From the NCBI GenBank assembly GCA_012842495.1, contig DUSS01000004.1, forward strand, positions 124,001-188,000: a stretch of 64,000 nt of DNA. Direction: 5' to 3'. Position 1 is the first letter of the stretch, and each line of letters begins with the position of its first letter. Shown in pieces: positions 1-8,471 of this stretch. The DNA is from Candidatus Fermentithermobacillaceae bacterium (GTDB lineage Bacteria; Bacillota; Sulfobacillia; Fermentithermobacillales; DUSS01). Below the pieces are notes generated by a model, which was not told the DNA's origin, made no database searches, and saw nothing but the letters and a program-made list of their open reading frames with translations. A program made the translations under genes and the position numbers.

Positions 1-83
1 ACACGTCGCCCTCCTCAGCGCTGCAATAGCGGAGGCCATCTTAAATTGAAAAAGGCTGCTTAAAGATACGGCGCTGTGTTCTC

Positions 84-119
84 GTTTGACTATATTCCTA
101 TATTTGCATATACTCAAAC
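84..119 (+). promoter_or_regulatory. arsR promoter overlapped by palindromic operator
   Basis: A sigma-A-like promoter is visible: -35 TTGACT at 86-91, a 17-bp spacer, and -10 TATACT at 109-114, so transcription should begin near 121, just before the arsR ribosome binding site. The promoter lies inside an interrupted inverted repeat, GTTTGACTATA (84-94) against TATACTCAAAC (109-119), matching at 10 of 11 positions. ArsR/SmtB repressors bind such dyads over their own promoters, so autorepression relieved by the inducing metal(loid) is the natural inference. Confidence 0.75.
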
Positions 120-140
120 ATGGTTGGAGGAGGCGAGAAC

Positions 141-503
141 GTGTTCGATAACGTACAGGACTTCCAGGTTCGAGTATTCAAAGCACTTGCACACCCTACC
201 CGGCTCGAGCTCATCAAAGCGTTGGCTGAAGAAGGTTCGAAGTGCGTTTGTGAACTCGTCGAGCGCTCACAGTTCGACCAGTCCACCATTTCCAAGCACC
301 TCTCCATCCTCAAGGCTGCCGGAATCGTGACAAGTACGAAGGAGGGATTGAACGTTATCTACCGGCTGAATATGGAATGTGTTTACTCGTTCATGAAGTG
401 TATCGAGCAAGTAGCGTTAACGCGCGATGCTCACCGGTGTTTTACGTGTACGCTGGGTAGGCCATCAGACGCCGGTGCTCCAGATCCCGTGGACAGCATG
501 TAG
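141..503 (+). CDS. arsR: ArsR/SmtB-family metalloregulatory repressor
   Basis: Winged-helix repressor of about 120 residues. The early FKALAHPTRLELIKAL segment and the recognition region DQSTISKHLSILKAAGIV are typical of ArsR. A CVC pair in KCVCELVERS sits where ArsR proteins of the alpha-3 type carry their As(III)-binding cysteines. A second pair, CFTC, lies near the C terminus and could add a thiol ligand. I chose the GTG at 141 because a strong GGAGGAGG (126-133) precedes it at good spacing; the in-frame ATG at 120 has no ribosome binding site. It is first in a cassette with a permease and a small thioredoxin-like protein, and its promoter overlaps a palindrome, so it probably autoregulates all three. 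The inducer (arsenite, organoarsenical or another thiophilic metal) is inferred only. Confidence 0.9.
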   Translation: MFDNVQDFQVRVFKALAHPTRLELIKALAEEGSKCVCELVERSQFDQSTISKHLSILKAAGIVTSTKEGLNVIYRLNMECVYSFMKCIEQVALTRDAHRCFTCTLGRPSDAGAPDPVDSM

Positions 504-543
504 AGTACAGGTGTCCGCACGAACATGATGAGGAAGTGAACCC

Positions 544-1740
544 ATGAAGGAAAGTACAAAGCTCTTGATTATCATCGGGGTGTTCATACTGATTTACTAC
601 CTACCTCTGGGAAGCGCCAGGGTCCAAGGGGCGATCTTGGAAGGGCTATACATGGTTCAGGAGTACGCTCGCGAGCACGTACTGTTCTGCCTGGTACCGG
701 CCTTCTTCATAGCCGGAGCGATGCAGAACTTCATATCGCAGCAGTCCGTCATCCGGTACCTCGGGAGAGGAGCGAGGCAATGGCTAGCTTACGCTGTGGC
801 GTCCGTTTCCGGCGCGATCCTCGCGGTGTGCTCTTGCACCGTTTTGCCTCTGTTCATGGGGATTTATCGTAGAGGAGCCGGACTTGGACCTGCCTCGGCT
901 TTCCTCTACTCGGGACCTGCCATCAACGTGCTGGCTATAATCATGACCGCCCGGGTTCTCGGGTGGCAGATAGGGCTCGCAAGGGCGGTGGGAGCTGTTC
1001 TGTTTTCCATAGTTATCGGACTGCTCATGGCGTTCATTTTCCGGAGGGAAGAGACTCGAAGGCAGAAGAGCTTTGAGACGGTGACCATGGAGGCTCCCCG
1101 AAGAACCCTCGGGCAAACCACGGCGTACTTCGCGGTCCTTATCTTGATCCTAGTATTCGCCGCATGGGGGCATCCACCGGAGGGTCTCCGCTTCTTTCAC
1201 GCTATCTTCACGATTAAATGGTATCTGGTGGGCGGTCTCCTCCTGCTTCTGGTATATATGCTCAAAAACTGGTTCGAGCGAGAGGAGCTCGGATCGTGGC
1301 TGGATTCCACCTGGGATTTCGCCAAACGCATCCTCCCATTGCTGCTGGGAGGGGTGTTTGTCGCAGGCATGCTGATGGGAAGACCAGGGACCGACGCCGG
1401 CCTCATCCCCTCGGCATGGGTGTCGCGACTTCTGGGAGGAAACTCGGTATGGGCCAATCTCGCAGCATCTGTATCGGGTGCTTTGATGTACTTCGCTACC
1501 CTCACCGAGATCCCGATAATCCAGGGGTTACTCGGCTCGGGTATGGGTCAGGGACCGGCCCTCGCCCTGTTGTTGGCCGGACCGGCGCTGAGCCTGCCCA
1601 GCATGATAGTGATCGGGACGACTTTGGGCGCAAAGAAGGCAACGGCATATATAACCCTCGTGGTCATTATGGCTGCGCTGACTGGCATGCTGTTCGGAGC
1701 CCTGGTTGCCGGCGTGTTTTCCTGGCAGACCATGGTTTAA
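544..1740 (+). CDS. ArsP/UPF0718-type membrane permease (COG0701)
   Basis: Polytopic inner-membrane protein of 398 residues with about eight to ten hydrophobic segments and a charged central loop (around residues 165-185). The family signature is present in the first half: a cytoplasm-proximal CSC motif (VCSCTVLPLFMGIYRRG), followed by GLGPASAFLYSGPAINVLAI. A related repeat, TEIPIIQGLLGSGMG and LLAGPALSLPSM, lies in the second half, indicating an internally duplicated fold. Members include ArsP, which exports trivalent organoarsenicals, and other proposed metal effluxers. It follows arsR by 40 bp with GAGGAAG before the ATG, so it is in the arsR operon. Export of a thiol-reactive metal(loid) is likely; the exact substrate cannot be read from the sequence. 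Confidence 0.82.
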   Translation: MKESTKLLIIIGVFILIYYLPLGSARVQGAILEGLYMVQEYAREHVLFCLVPAFFIAGAMQNFISQQSVIRYLGRGARQWLAYAVASVSGAILAVCSCTVLPLFMGIYRRGAGLGPASAFLYSGPAINVLAIIMTARVLGWQIGLARAVGAVLFSIVIGLLMAFIFRREETRRQKSFETVTMEAPRRTLGQTTAYFAVLILILVFAAWGHPPEGLRFFHAIFTIKWYLVGGLLLLLVYMLKNWFEREELGSWLDSTWDFAKRILPLLLGGVFVAGMLMGRPGTDAGLIPSAWVSRLLGGNSVWANLAASVSGALMYFATLTEIPIIQGLLGSGMGQGPALALLLAGPALSLPSMIVIGTTLGAKKATAYITLVVIMAALTGMLFGALVAGVFSWQTMV

Positions 1741-1805
1741 GGGGGTGAAGGCTTCAAAACGGTCGAGAGACTCACTCAACCGAAAACGACAAAGGGGGAA
1801 CCAGC

Positions 1806-2057
1806 ATGAAGATCGAAATCATGGGTCCTGGCTGCCCGAGATGCCAGAAGACCGAATCACTCGTGGCCGATGTCGTGCGGAAGCTCGGCATCAAAGCGGA
1901 TATAGTGAAGATCACCGACTTCGACCAGATCATGGATCGCGGCGTGATGGCGACACCTGCGGTGTTCGTAAACGGCGTGAAAAAGATTGAAGGCAAGATC
2001 CCGTCGGAATCGATGATTCAGAAATGGCTTGAAGAGGAGAGAGGGCAGCAGGAGTAA
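1806..2057 (+). CDS. Mini-thioredoxin (redox-active disulfide protein)
   Basis: Thioredoxin-fold protein of 83 residues, close to the length of the TM0996/MTH895 subfamily. The active-site motif CPRC lies near residues 15-18 (GPGCPRCQKTE), and the cis-proline region is MATPAVFVNG. The ribosome binding site AGGGGG sits before the ATG. Such small redox proteins are often encoded beside COG0701 permeases and ArsR regulators in anaerobes. A role in keeping permease or substrate thiols reduced is inferred from that context. It ends the three-gene arsR cassette. Confidence 0.85.
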   Translation: MKIEIMGPGCPRCQKTESLVADVVRKLGIKADIVKITDFDQIMDRGVMATPAVFVNGVKKIEGKIPSESMIQKWLEEERGQQE

Positions 2058-2104
2058 CGTGAGGAACGGAGATTGCCTTCGCTCCGTCCTGAGCTGACCT
2101 GAAG

Positions 2105-2183
2105 GCCGGCCCGCTAACACGGATTTCGACGCCGAAGGGCTACCGTCACGGAGCACGACCCGGCACACGAATAGCGGGCCGGC
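2105..2183. repeat. 12-bp perfect inverted repeat in a convergent gap
   Basis: GCCGGCCCGCTA at 2105-2116 is the exact reverse complement of TAGCGGGCCGGC at 2172-2183, separated by 55 nt. It lies between the end of the plus-strand ars cassette and the end of the minus-strand nucleotidyltransferase gene. There is no T tract on either side, so a classical intrinsic terminator is not supported. It could act as a bidirectional transcript-end structure. Confidence 0.5.
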
Positions 2184-2232
2184 TGTCGAAAAACGCGCAG
2201 ACCCTGCCCCCGTGAAAACAGCGGATAACTTC

Positions 2233-3300
2233 TCACACCACTACCTCCGAATCGTCCCCTACGAACAGCCGGAGGGACTGACGCCCGTCGCTGGCCTTTG
2301 AAACCTTGGCGTTTCTACCGATAAGGCTGTCCTCGATTCTCCCGACGTCTGATACACGGCAATTCTCGAGGATTACCGAGTGCTCCACCGTCACGTTCTT
2401 GAGGACGCTCCCGTGCCCGATGGCAGTGAACGGTCCTATGAAGCAGTCTTCGACCACTGCTTCTTGGCCGATGACGGCGGGCCCCCTGATGACGCTGCGA
2501 ACCACCTTCGCACCCTTATCCACTTCCACCCTACCGGTTATCTTGCTCTCTTCGCAAACGGTCCCCAGGACGGAACGTTTAGCGAACTCGTCCAGAACTA
2601 CCCTGTTTGCCTCGAGGATGTCGTCCTTCTTCCCCGTGTCCAGCCACCAACCGTCGAGTATGCGGGCTTCCACCGTTTTGCCCATGTTCAAAAGTTCCTG
2701 TATGGCATCGGTGATCTCAAACTCCCCTCTAAACGAAGGCTTGATCCGGGATATGGCCTCGTGGACCTCCGGGGAGAACATATATACTCCAACCACGGCT
2801 AGGTTGCTCGGCGGGTCTTTCGGCTTTTCAACCAGTCTCACTAAATGGTTCCGCTCATCGAGCACCGCGACACCGAACTGGCGAGGATCAGATACCTCCT
2901 TGAGAAGGATTGACGCTGCTGACGGGCTCTTTTCGAACTCCCGCACCATTTCAGAAAGGTCGCCTTCAATGAGGTTGTCTCCGAGAAACATCAGGAATCT
3001 ATCCCCATCTAGAAACTCTCTGGCCGTCATGACGGCGTGGGCGAGACCCAGCGGCTTCTCCTGGATTATGTACGTGATCGCAGCTCCCCACCTCGAACCG
3101 TCTCCCACCGCGTTCTTCACCAGTTCCCCCGTTTCGGGCGATATCACGAGTCCGATATCGGTGATACCCGACCTGGCTATCTGGTCTATTACGAAGAAAA
3201 TGATGGGCCTGTTGGCGACAGGTAGAAGGTGCTTTGCGGTAGTGTAGGTCAACGGCCGCAGACGTGTACCCTTTCCCGCAGCAAGGACTATGGATTTCAC
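2233..3300 (-). CDS. Glucose-1-phosphate thymidylyltransferase, long RmlA type
   Basis: Cytoplasmic nucleotidyltransferase of 355 residues. The N terminus [19 protein letters not shown] is the NTP-binding signature, followed by LPVANRPI, a metal-binding-type [10 protein letters not shown] segment, and substrate-site motifs [16 protein letters not shown] and GGW/DTG ([12 protein letters not shown]). The C-terminal third has hexapeptide-like repeats that should form a left-handed beta helix, which separates this long form from the roughly 290-residue RmlA. The reaction would be NTP plus sugar-1-phosphate to NDP-sugar; dTTP and glucose-1-phosphate are assumed from the closest family. Start is GTG, preceded by AGGGGG. 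It is monocistronic here, and no rhamnose genes are adjacent, so the sugar it activates is uncertain. Confidence 0.82.
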   Translation of the reverse strand: MKSIVLAAGKGTRLRPLTYTTAKHLLPVANRPIIFFVIDQIARSGITDIGLVISPETGELVKNAVGDGSRWGAAITYIIQEKPLGLAHAVMTAREFLDGDRFLMFLGDNLIEGDLSEMVREFEKSPSAASILLKEVSDPRQFGVAVLDERNHLVRLVEKPKDPPSNLAVVGVYMFSPEVHEAISRIKPSFRGEFEITDAIQELLNMGKTVEARILDGWWLDTGKKDDILEANRVVLDEFAKRSVLGTVCEESKITGRVEVDKGAKVVRSVIRGPAVIGQEAVVEDCFIGPFTAIGHGSVLKNVTVEHSVILENCRVSDVGRIEDSLIGRNAKVSKASDGRQSLRLFVGDDSEVVV

Positions 3301-3455
3301 AAATCTCGCCCCCTAAAGGATGGATGAGGCCTCGCGAGCAACACCCGCCGGCGAAAAGATGGTTTTCCCACAGCTCACCGCTGGAAATCGTAAGGGCGCC
3401 CAGAAGACACCCCGAGGTTTACCGGACGGTTCGGCTCCCAGCAAAACGATGACAA

Positions 3456-3482
3456 CCGGCGCAGGCTCGAGGTCTGCGCCGG
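3456..3482 (-). terminator. Hairpin downstream of the thiolase operon
   Basis: Perfect 9-bp stem CCGGCGCAG (3456-3464) and CTGCGCCGG (3474-3482) with a 9-nt loop, located 24 bp past the thiolase stop. Read on the minus strand it is followed by TTGTCATCGTTTTG, a weak U-rich tail. On the plus strand a TTTT run also follows, but no plus-strand gene ends here. Confidence 0.6.
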
Positions 3483-3505
3483 AAGTCGTCTTTTAAAGGC
3501 CTCTC

Positions 3506-4684
3506 TTATCTCTCTACGATGAGAGTTATTCCCATTCCTCCACCGATGCACAACGAAGCGAGACCTTTCTTTGCGCCTCGCTTCATCATCTCGTGGAGCA
3601 GCGTCACCAGAATCCTGGCTCCGCTCGCCCCTATGGGATGGCCGAGGGCGATGGCCCCACCGTTTACGTTGACTTTTTCCACGTCCCAGCCGAGCTCCTT
3701 TCCCACCGCCAGACTGGTCGCGGCGAACGCCTCGTTAACCTCCAGGAGATCGATGTCTTCCAACTTCCACCCGACGTTGGCCAGGGCTTTCCGGGTGGCC
3801 GGGACAGGCCCGATCCCCATGATCTCGGGGCTCACACCGGCTGACGCGTAGGTGACAATGGAAGCCACCGGCTCCAATCCTAATTTGGCCGCCCGCTCCT
3901 CCGCCATCACTACGAGCGCTGCCGCACCGTCGTTTATTCCCGAAGCATTGCCCGCGGTGACTGTCCCGTCTTTCTTGAAAGCGGGCTTGAGCTGGGAAAG
4001 CTTTTCCAGGGTGGTTCCGAAGCGAGGATGCTCATCCTGTTCAAATATGACCGGAGGCCCCTTTCTCTGCGGTATCTCTACGGGCACGATTTCGTCCTTG
4101 AACCTGCCGGATTTGATGGCGGCCTCCGCCCGGTTCTGGCTCATCGCGGCGTACTCGTCCTGCATTTCCCTGCTTATGCCCCATCGCTCCGCTACTATCT
4201 CGGCGGTCATACCCATATGAGCATCGGTGAAGACGCACCAGAGACCGTCTCTAATCATACAGTCCGTGAGCTCACCATGGCCCATTCTGTAGCCGTATCG
4301 CCCTTTGGATATGAGATAGGGAGCCATATCCATGTTCTCGGTTCCGCCCGCCACGACGATGTCCGCGTCCCCGCAGGCGATAGCCTGGGCGGCGAGGGTC
4401 ACCGACTTCAAGCCGGACCCGCAGACCTTGTTCACGGTTGTGCAGGGGACTTCCACAGGAAGACCGGCCTTTAGCGCTGCTTGCCGCGCCACATTCATAC
4501 CCTGCCCTGCCTGAAGGACGTTTCCCATCAGGACCTCGTCGACCATCCCCGGTTCCACTTTCGATCTCTTCAGAGCTTCCTTGATGACGACCGCTCCCAG
4601 GTCCACGGCGGAAATCCCGGAAAGGCTCCCTCCAAACGTTCCGATGGCGGTCCTTACGGCGCTCGTAATCACCGCTCGCCTCAC
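3506..4684 (-). CDS. Acetyl-CoA C-acetyltransferase (thiolase)
   Basis: Degradative/biosynthetic thiolase of 392 residues, the usual length. The acyl-accepting cysteine is in [11 protein letters not shown] near residue 88, the catalytic histidine in [14 protein letters not shown], and the second cysteine in CIGGGMG near the C terminus. It interconverts two acetyl-CoA with acetoacetyl-CoA and CoA in the cytoplasm. It is last in the minus-strand cluster atoE, CoA-transferase alpha, beta, thiolase, so it probably cleaves the acetoacetyl-CoA made after uptake and CoA activation of acetoacetate or a related acid. AtoB is the functional equivalent in Escherichia coli. A start at the ATG at 4684, GAGGAG upstream, fits. 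Confidence 0.92.
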   Translation of the reverse strand: MRRAVITSAVRTAIGTFGGSLSGISAVDLGAVVIKEALKRSKVEPGMVDEVLMGNVLQAGQGMNVARQAALKAGLPVEVPCTTVNKVCGSGLKSVTLAAQAIACGDADIVVAGGTENMDMAPYLISKGRYGYRMGHGELTDCMIRDGLWCVFTDAHMGMTAEIVAERWGISREMQDEYAAMSQNRAEAAIKSGRFKDEIVPVEIPQRKGPPVIFEQDEHPRFGTTLEKLSQLKPAFKKDGTVTAGNASGINDGAAALVVMAEERAAKLGLEPVASIVTYASAGVSPEIMGIGPVPATRKALANVGWKLEDIDLLEVNEAFAATSLAVGKELGWDVEKVNVNGGAIALGHPIGASGARILVTLLHEMMKRGAKKGLASLCIGGGMGITLIVER

Positions 4685-4714
4685 AGCGTTTCTCCTCCTT
4701 TCATGTGACCTCGC

Positions 4715-5488
4715 TCACGCCGCCTGCCTGCCGATGATGTACCGCATCGGATCAACTTCTTCCCGCAGTATCCTCAATTCCTCCTCGGTCGGCGGCTCCG
4801 ACGTGGCGACTTTCTTAGCCCACAGCAGTTCAAAGCCGGTATTCTTCACGACATCTTCCTGGGAAACGCCGGGATGGATGGACTCCACCATCATCCTCTT
4901 GGTTTCGTCGTCGAATCCCATCACGCAGAGGTTGGTGATTATCTTGTATGGGCCCGTGCCTGGCGGCAACCCCGCAGCTTCCCTGGCACCCTTCCCTGTC
5001 AGGTAACCGGGTGTCGTTATGAAGTCCACTTTCTCCACGAAGCGCCTGGGGTCATGGGGAGTGATGACCATAGTCCGCCAGCACAAAGAGGCGAGGTCGT
5101 TGGCCCCGCCCGAGCCTGGAAACCGCACTTTGGGCTTGTGGAAGTCCCCTATTACCGTAGAGTTGATGTTGCCGTACTTGTCTATCTGGGCGCCGCCGAG
5201 AAAACAGTAGTCTATCATCCCTCTCTGGCACGCTTCCATCACGTCGGGCATGCTCGAGGCCATGATCGCTTTGTGGAAGGTTCTCGAGTCCCCCACGGAA
5301 ATCGGCATGGTAGGCAGAATCGGACCAACGCCGCCGGCCTCAAACAAGATCATGAGGTTGGGCGCATGGGTCTTTTGAGCCAGCATGGCTGCGGCGCAAG
5401 GCGCCCCTGTCCCCACGACCACGGTAGAGCCGTCTTCCAGCGCCCTCGCAGCCAGGCAGATCATGAGTTCCATCGCGTTGTAGTCCAC
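4715..5488 (-). CDS. CoA-transferase beta subunit, glutaconate type
   Basis: A 257-residue family I CoA-transferase subunit of the GctB/COG2057 type. The segment ILFEAGGVGP near residues 48-56 carries the glutamate (E50) that in GctB forms the glutamyl-CoA thioester. Other conserved stretches are FLGGAQIDKYGNINS and GSGGANDLASL. It transfers CoA between acyl-CoA and a free acid and works only with the alpha subunit encoded just upstream. The gene sits 30 bp before the thiolase gene in the same operon. The neighbours AtoE, AtoC and AtoS point to short-chain substrates such as acetoacetate or butyrate rather than glutaconate, but specificity cannot be read from sequence. Confidence 0.88.
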   Translation of the reverse strand: MDYNAMELMICLAARALEDGSTVVVGTGAPCAAAMLAQKTHAPNLMILFEAGGVGPILPTMPISVGDSRTFHKAIMASSMPDVMEACQRGMIDYCFLGGAQIDKYGNINSTVIGDFHKPKVRFPGSGGANDLASLCWRTMVITPHDPRRFVEKVDFITTPGYLTGKGAREAAGLPPGTGPYKIITNLCVMGFDDETKRMMVESIHPGVSQEDVVKNTGFELLWAKKVATSEPPTEEELRILREEVDPMRYIIGRQAA

Positions 5489-5552
5489 GAAATCTCCCTC
5501 CCGTTCTTGGGGTATCTTTCTCCGGGACGTTCCTTATGGTACGCTTTTTCCC

Positions 5553-6572
5553 TCAAGACGCCCCCAGACCGTCCTCCAGGAACTCAAGGCGCCTGAGCTC
5601 CTCCATTCGATGCTCCCCGCCGCAAAGCTCGAGGTACTCCTGAAAGTCCTTGGTTCCGTAGATGTACTTCTCGAGGAAAGGCTCGAGCGTCTCGGGATTG
5701 GAGTCAACTGCCAGCCACTCTTTGAGGTGGTCCTCGTCGGAGAAGTACTCGTAAGGCATGTTTCCGGGATAGCTTCCGTACCGCACCTCGCAGACGGCAT
5801 CGACGCAGAAATACGGAATCGCTGTTCGAGTCGGGTCTCCCCTTATCACGTCTTCCGACACGATCCTCTCGGTAGTCAGTATCACTTTCTTGGCGGCCCT
5901 GGCCACGTCCAGGTCCGAAACGGATATGCCGTCTATCTGCGCATTTCCGTATTTGTCGGCCCTATGAACGTGGATGATGGCCACGTCTGGATACAGGGCG
6001 GGAAGAGCCAACAGTTTCTTTCCTGTAAACGGGCAGGCTATCACCTTTGCCGCGCTGTACCTGGCGGTATCCGTTCCGAACATGATCCTCGCCGGCATGA
6101 AGGGTATCCCCATCGCCGCCGCTTTGTACCGCCAGGCCAGAGCTGCGTTGGTCCATTCGCACACCTCTATCCTGGCCTCTTCAAAGAGCCGGCGGGCGGC
6201 CTTGGAGAGCCCCCGGGCCTCGAGGCCCACTACGTAAGCTACGTCCACCCGGTTTATCACTCCGCCGGCGGCCATGATTTGAAAATCGTGCGTCGCGGTG
6301 TGCCCGGAAAGACCGAGGTTTTTCTTCCCCTGTCTCAGGATTTCGTGGAGAACCGCCGTGGGGATGCGGTTTGTGCCGAAACCTCCGATGGCTACGTAGT
6401 CGCCGTCCTGTACGAATCTGGACACCGCCTCCTTGACGGACATGACCTTATCCGTAAGAGCACGAGATTTGCCTCTGAAGAACTCCCTGGCTTTGTCCGG
6501 GTCGGGATCCATAAAGAGCTTTCCGGTGCCGATGTCTTCTACGCCGAGCCCGGCTTCTAGCGTTTCCGCCAT
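5553..6572 (-). CDS. CoA-transferase alpha subunit, glutaconate type
   Basis: A 339-residue GctA/COG1788-type subunit. Recognisable parts are the early KVMSVKEAVSRFVQDGDYVAIGGFGTNRIPTA, the glycine-rich GGFG turn characteristic of family I CoA-transferases, and VAIIHVHRADKYGNAQIDG, with the catalytic partner encoded next door. The start is the ATG at 6572, preceded by GGGGAGG; a longer open frame upstream overlaps atoE and is noncoding. The C-terminal roughly 60 residues are acidic and rich in leucine. It pairs with the beta subunit, 64 bp downstream, to make the active heteromer, and follows atoE by 38 bp. Confidence 0.88.
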   Translation of the reverse strand: MAETLEAGLGVEDIGTGKLFMDPDPDKAREFFRGKSRALTDKVMSVKEAVSRFVQDGDYVAIGGFGTNRIPTAVLHEILRQGKKNLGLSGHTATHDFQIMAAGGVINRVDVAYVVGLEARGLSKAARRLFEEARIEVCEWTNAALAWRYKAAAMGIPFMPARIMFGTDTARYSAAKVIACPFTGKKLLALPALYPDVAIIHVHRADKYGNAQIDGISVSDLDVARAAKKVILTTERIVSEDVIRGDPTRTAIPYFCVDAVCEVRYGSYPGNMPYEYFSDEDHLKEWLAVDSNPETLEPFLEKYIYGTKDFQEYLELCGGEHRMEELRRLEFLEDGLGAS

Positions 6573-6610
6573 TTCAATACCTCCCCTCCTTTCGCTAGGG
6601 GTTTTCACCC

Positions 6611-7966
6611 CTACGCGATCAAAATCGCCACCACGCTCAGAACCAGGCCCGACCACAGAAGAACCAGCGTGGTGTAACCCATGATGTCCCTGGCCCTGAG
6701 ATTGGCTAGGCCGAGTAGCGGCAGTGCCCAGAACGGCTGGATCATGTTGGTCCACTGATCGCCCCAGGCGCACATCATCGCAGCTTTCACCGCATCCTTG
6801 CCCATCATTTGAGCGGCCTTTACGGTGATCGCTCCCTGAGCCGCCCACTGACCGCCACCCGAAGGGATAAACATGTTGATCAGTCCGGCAGCCCAGAATT
6901 GAAGCATGTAGAAGGTGGTCTGGGACGATATCGCCACGAACCACCCGGCGATGACCGACGCAAGGCCGGTCCCCATCATTATTCCCTGAATGCCGCCATA
7001 CAGGGGGAACTGCAGAGCGATTCCACCGGCACCCTTTATCGCTTTATTGACCGCCCTCACGTAGTTGAGCGGGGTACCGTGAAGGATGATCCCGGCAAAC
7101 AGGAATATCCCTATCACAAGGTTCAGATCGAGGGAAAATCCGTTCCGGATGAAATGATTAACTACGTAGATAACCCCCATGGCGGCGAAGGTGTAGTTGA
7201 TTATCCGCGAGTGCTCGATACGCTGAGCAGGGGTGACGATTTTCTCCGCCCGGCGTTCCGCTTCTTCTTGAGCTTCCTCGGCCTCTATCCTCTGGATGGC
7301 CTCGTCCGACAAAGCCCTGGTTCGTTCCTTTGACGGGATGGCCAGCACGAGGAGGACAGCTACGGTAATGATCAGGAACATCGCAGTCCACAGGTTCCAC
7401 GGCGCGAATATGGTCTCCGAAACGGGGACTACTTTGCCGAGGATCTTTTCGATGTGGTTTGCGGGATTACCCGGGGTAGCAATAGTCAACGGAGCTGAGC
7501 CCGATATCCCCATGTGCCAGGTCAAAAAACCCGCGTACGCAGCTGCGATGAGAAGGGGGTAATCGACATTACGAACCCGCCTAACGATTTCCATAGCCAG
7601 GAGACCGCCCACGATGAGACCAAACCCCCACTGAAGCCACGAGCAGAAGCCGGCCACCAGAGCGACGATGAATACAGCTTTGGCAGGAGTATTGGCAAGT
7701 TGGGCGATCTTGGCGAGTACCTTTTTAACGGGTGGAGCCAGCGCCAAGCTATGACCTGTCACCAGGATCAGCGTCATCTGCATGGCGAATGCCAAGAGCC
7801 CCCAAATTCCGTTCCACCACGCGTTGACGGTTCCGAGGAAGCCCGCGTTGGTGAAGATAAGCGCCAAAACGAAGGCGATGAACGTGAGGATGATGGCAAA
7901 GAGATACGCGTCTGGTAGAAACCTTTCCATGACCTTTGTGAAGAACTCGCCGAGCTTCTTTATCAA
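6611..7966 (-). CDS. atoE: Short-chain fatty acid transporter, AtoE family
   Basis: Polytopic membrane protein of about 451 residues with roughly ten hydrophobic segments, matching the AtoE/TIGR00366 family in length and in motifs such as PSGGGQWAAQGAI, GDQWTNMIQPFWALPLLG and WLQWGFGLIVGG. It is proposed to import acetoacetate or butyrate. I prefer the TTG at 7966 because GGAGGTG (7974-7980, minus strand) is well placed for it; the open frame runs further up but without support. It is the first gene of the operon and lies about 200 nt downstream of the predicted sigma-54 start point. In E. coli the order is atoDAEB; here the transporter comes first. Confidence 0.9.
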   Translation of the reverse strand: MIKKLGEFFTKVMERFLPDAYLFAIILTFIAFVLALIFTNAGFLGTVNAWWNGIWGLLAFAMQMTLILVTGHSLALAPPVKKVLAKIAQLANTPAKAVFIVALVAGFCSWLQWGFGLIVGGLLAMEIVRRVRNVDYPLLIAAAYAGFLTWHMGISGSAPLTIATPGNPANHIEKILGKVVPVSETIFAPWNLWTAMFLIITVAVLLVLAIPSKERTRALSDEAIQRIEAEEAQEEAERRAEKIVTPAQRIEHSRIINYTFAAMGVIYVVNHFIRNGFSLDLNLVIGIFLFAGIILHGTPLNYVRAVNKAIKGAGGIALQFPLYGGIQGIMMGTGLASVIAGWFVAISSQTTFYMLQFWAAGLINMFIPSGGGQWAAQGAITVKAAQMMGKDAVKAAMMCAWGDQWTNMIQPFWALPLLGLANLRARDIMGYTTLVLLWSGLVLSVVAILIA

Positions 7967-8177
7967 CCCATGACACCTCCGTTTCTTGTTGCTGGAGACC
8001 TTTCCTGGGCCCAATCGTGCCAGGGTCCTCCAATCCGAAAACCTTTCCGCCGTCCTTTGCCCTGCCCGGTCTGTCCGCAGCTGTGCGCAATGGCGTCATT
8101 TGCAAGCAGAAACATCCCCCCTTGCCACCCGCCGACGCTCGTGATCATCCGAGCAGTTCTCCATCAGGGGGACACCG

Positions 8178-8193
8178 AGCAACTTTCATGCCA
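8178..8193 (-). promoter_or_regulatory. Sigma-54 (-24/-12) promoter for the ato operon
   Basis: On the minus strand the sequence TGGCATGAAAGTTGCT runs from 8193 to 8178. It matches the sigma-54 consensus TGGCAC-N5-TTGCW with one change, and the GG and GC doublets have the required 10-bp separation. Transcription would start near 8167 and give a leader of about 200 nt before atoE. The adjacent AtoC-type activator carries the GAFTGA loop needed to remodel sigma-54 polymerase. Confidence 0.8.
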
Positions 8194-8267
8194 CGCGCAC
8201 GAGAACGCCGGGAATAGGCGAGCAGTTTAACGATGGCTTCGCAGGAAGTAACCAGGAGGATGGTAGG

Positions 8268-8412
8268 CTATGCAGTAACTAGCCTAGCAGTTTTATGTTA
8301 CCCCATAGGAAGCAATGCCCTTGCGTTCGATCTATCGGAAATCGGACAAAAGCTGCGAACATCGTTTCACACAAGATCAGGTGTGCGCAAGCTCGATCGC
8401 ACCTGCGCATAG
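8268..8412. promoter_or_regulatory. Candidate activator-binding region upstream of ato promoter
   Basis: The 505-bp gap between atoE and atoC holds the sigma-54 promoter and, 100-240 bp upstream of its start point, repeated half-site-like elements: TGCGCA at 8384-8389 and again at 8404-8409 (20 bp apart, about two helical turns, both followed closely by AGCT), plus CTATGC at 8268-8273 and its inverse GCATAG at 8407-8412. The E. coli AtoC site, as I recall it, is an inverted repeat with CTATGCA half-sites. Placement and spacing suit an enhancer-binding protein; the exact footprint is inference. No further gene is visible in the gap. Confidence 0.4.
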
Positions 8413-8471
8413 CTTCCGCACAAGTGTTAAGTGCCGAATATAACCAGCGGTTCGCCACCTGATGCTTTCGG

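Noticed and set aside
1-39. Possible N terminus of a divergent minus-strand gene (ATG at 39)
   Set aside because: Only 13 codons are visible and there is no ribosome binding site upstream.
8006-8029. Second sigma-54-like site (TGGCACGATTGGGCC on the minus strand)
   Set aside because: The GG to GC spacing is 9 bp instead of 10, while a correctly spaced site exists at 8178-8193.
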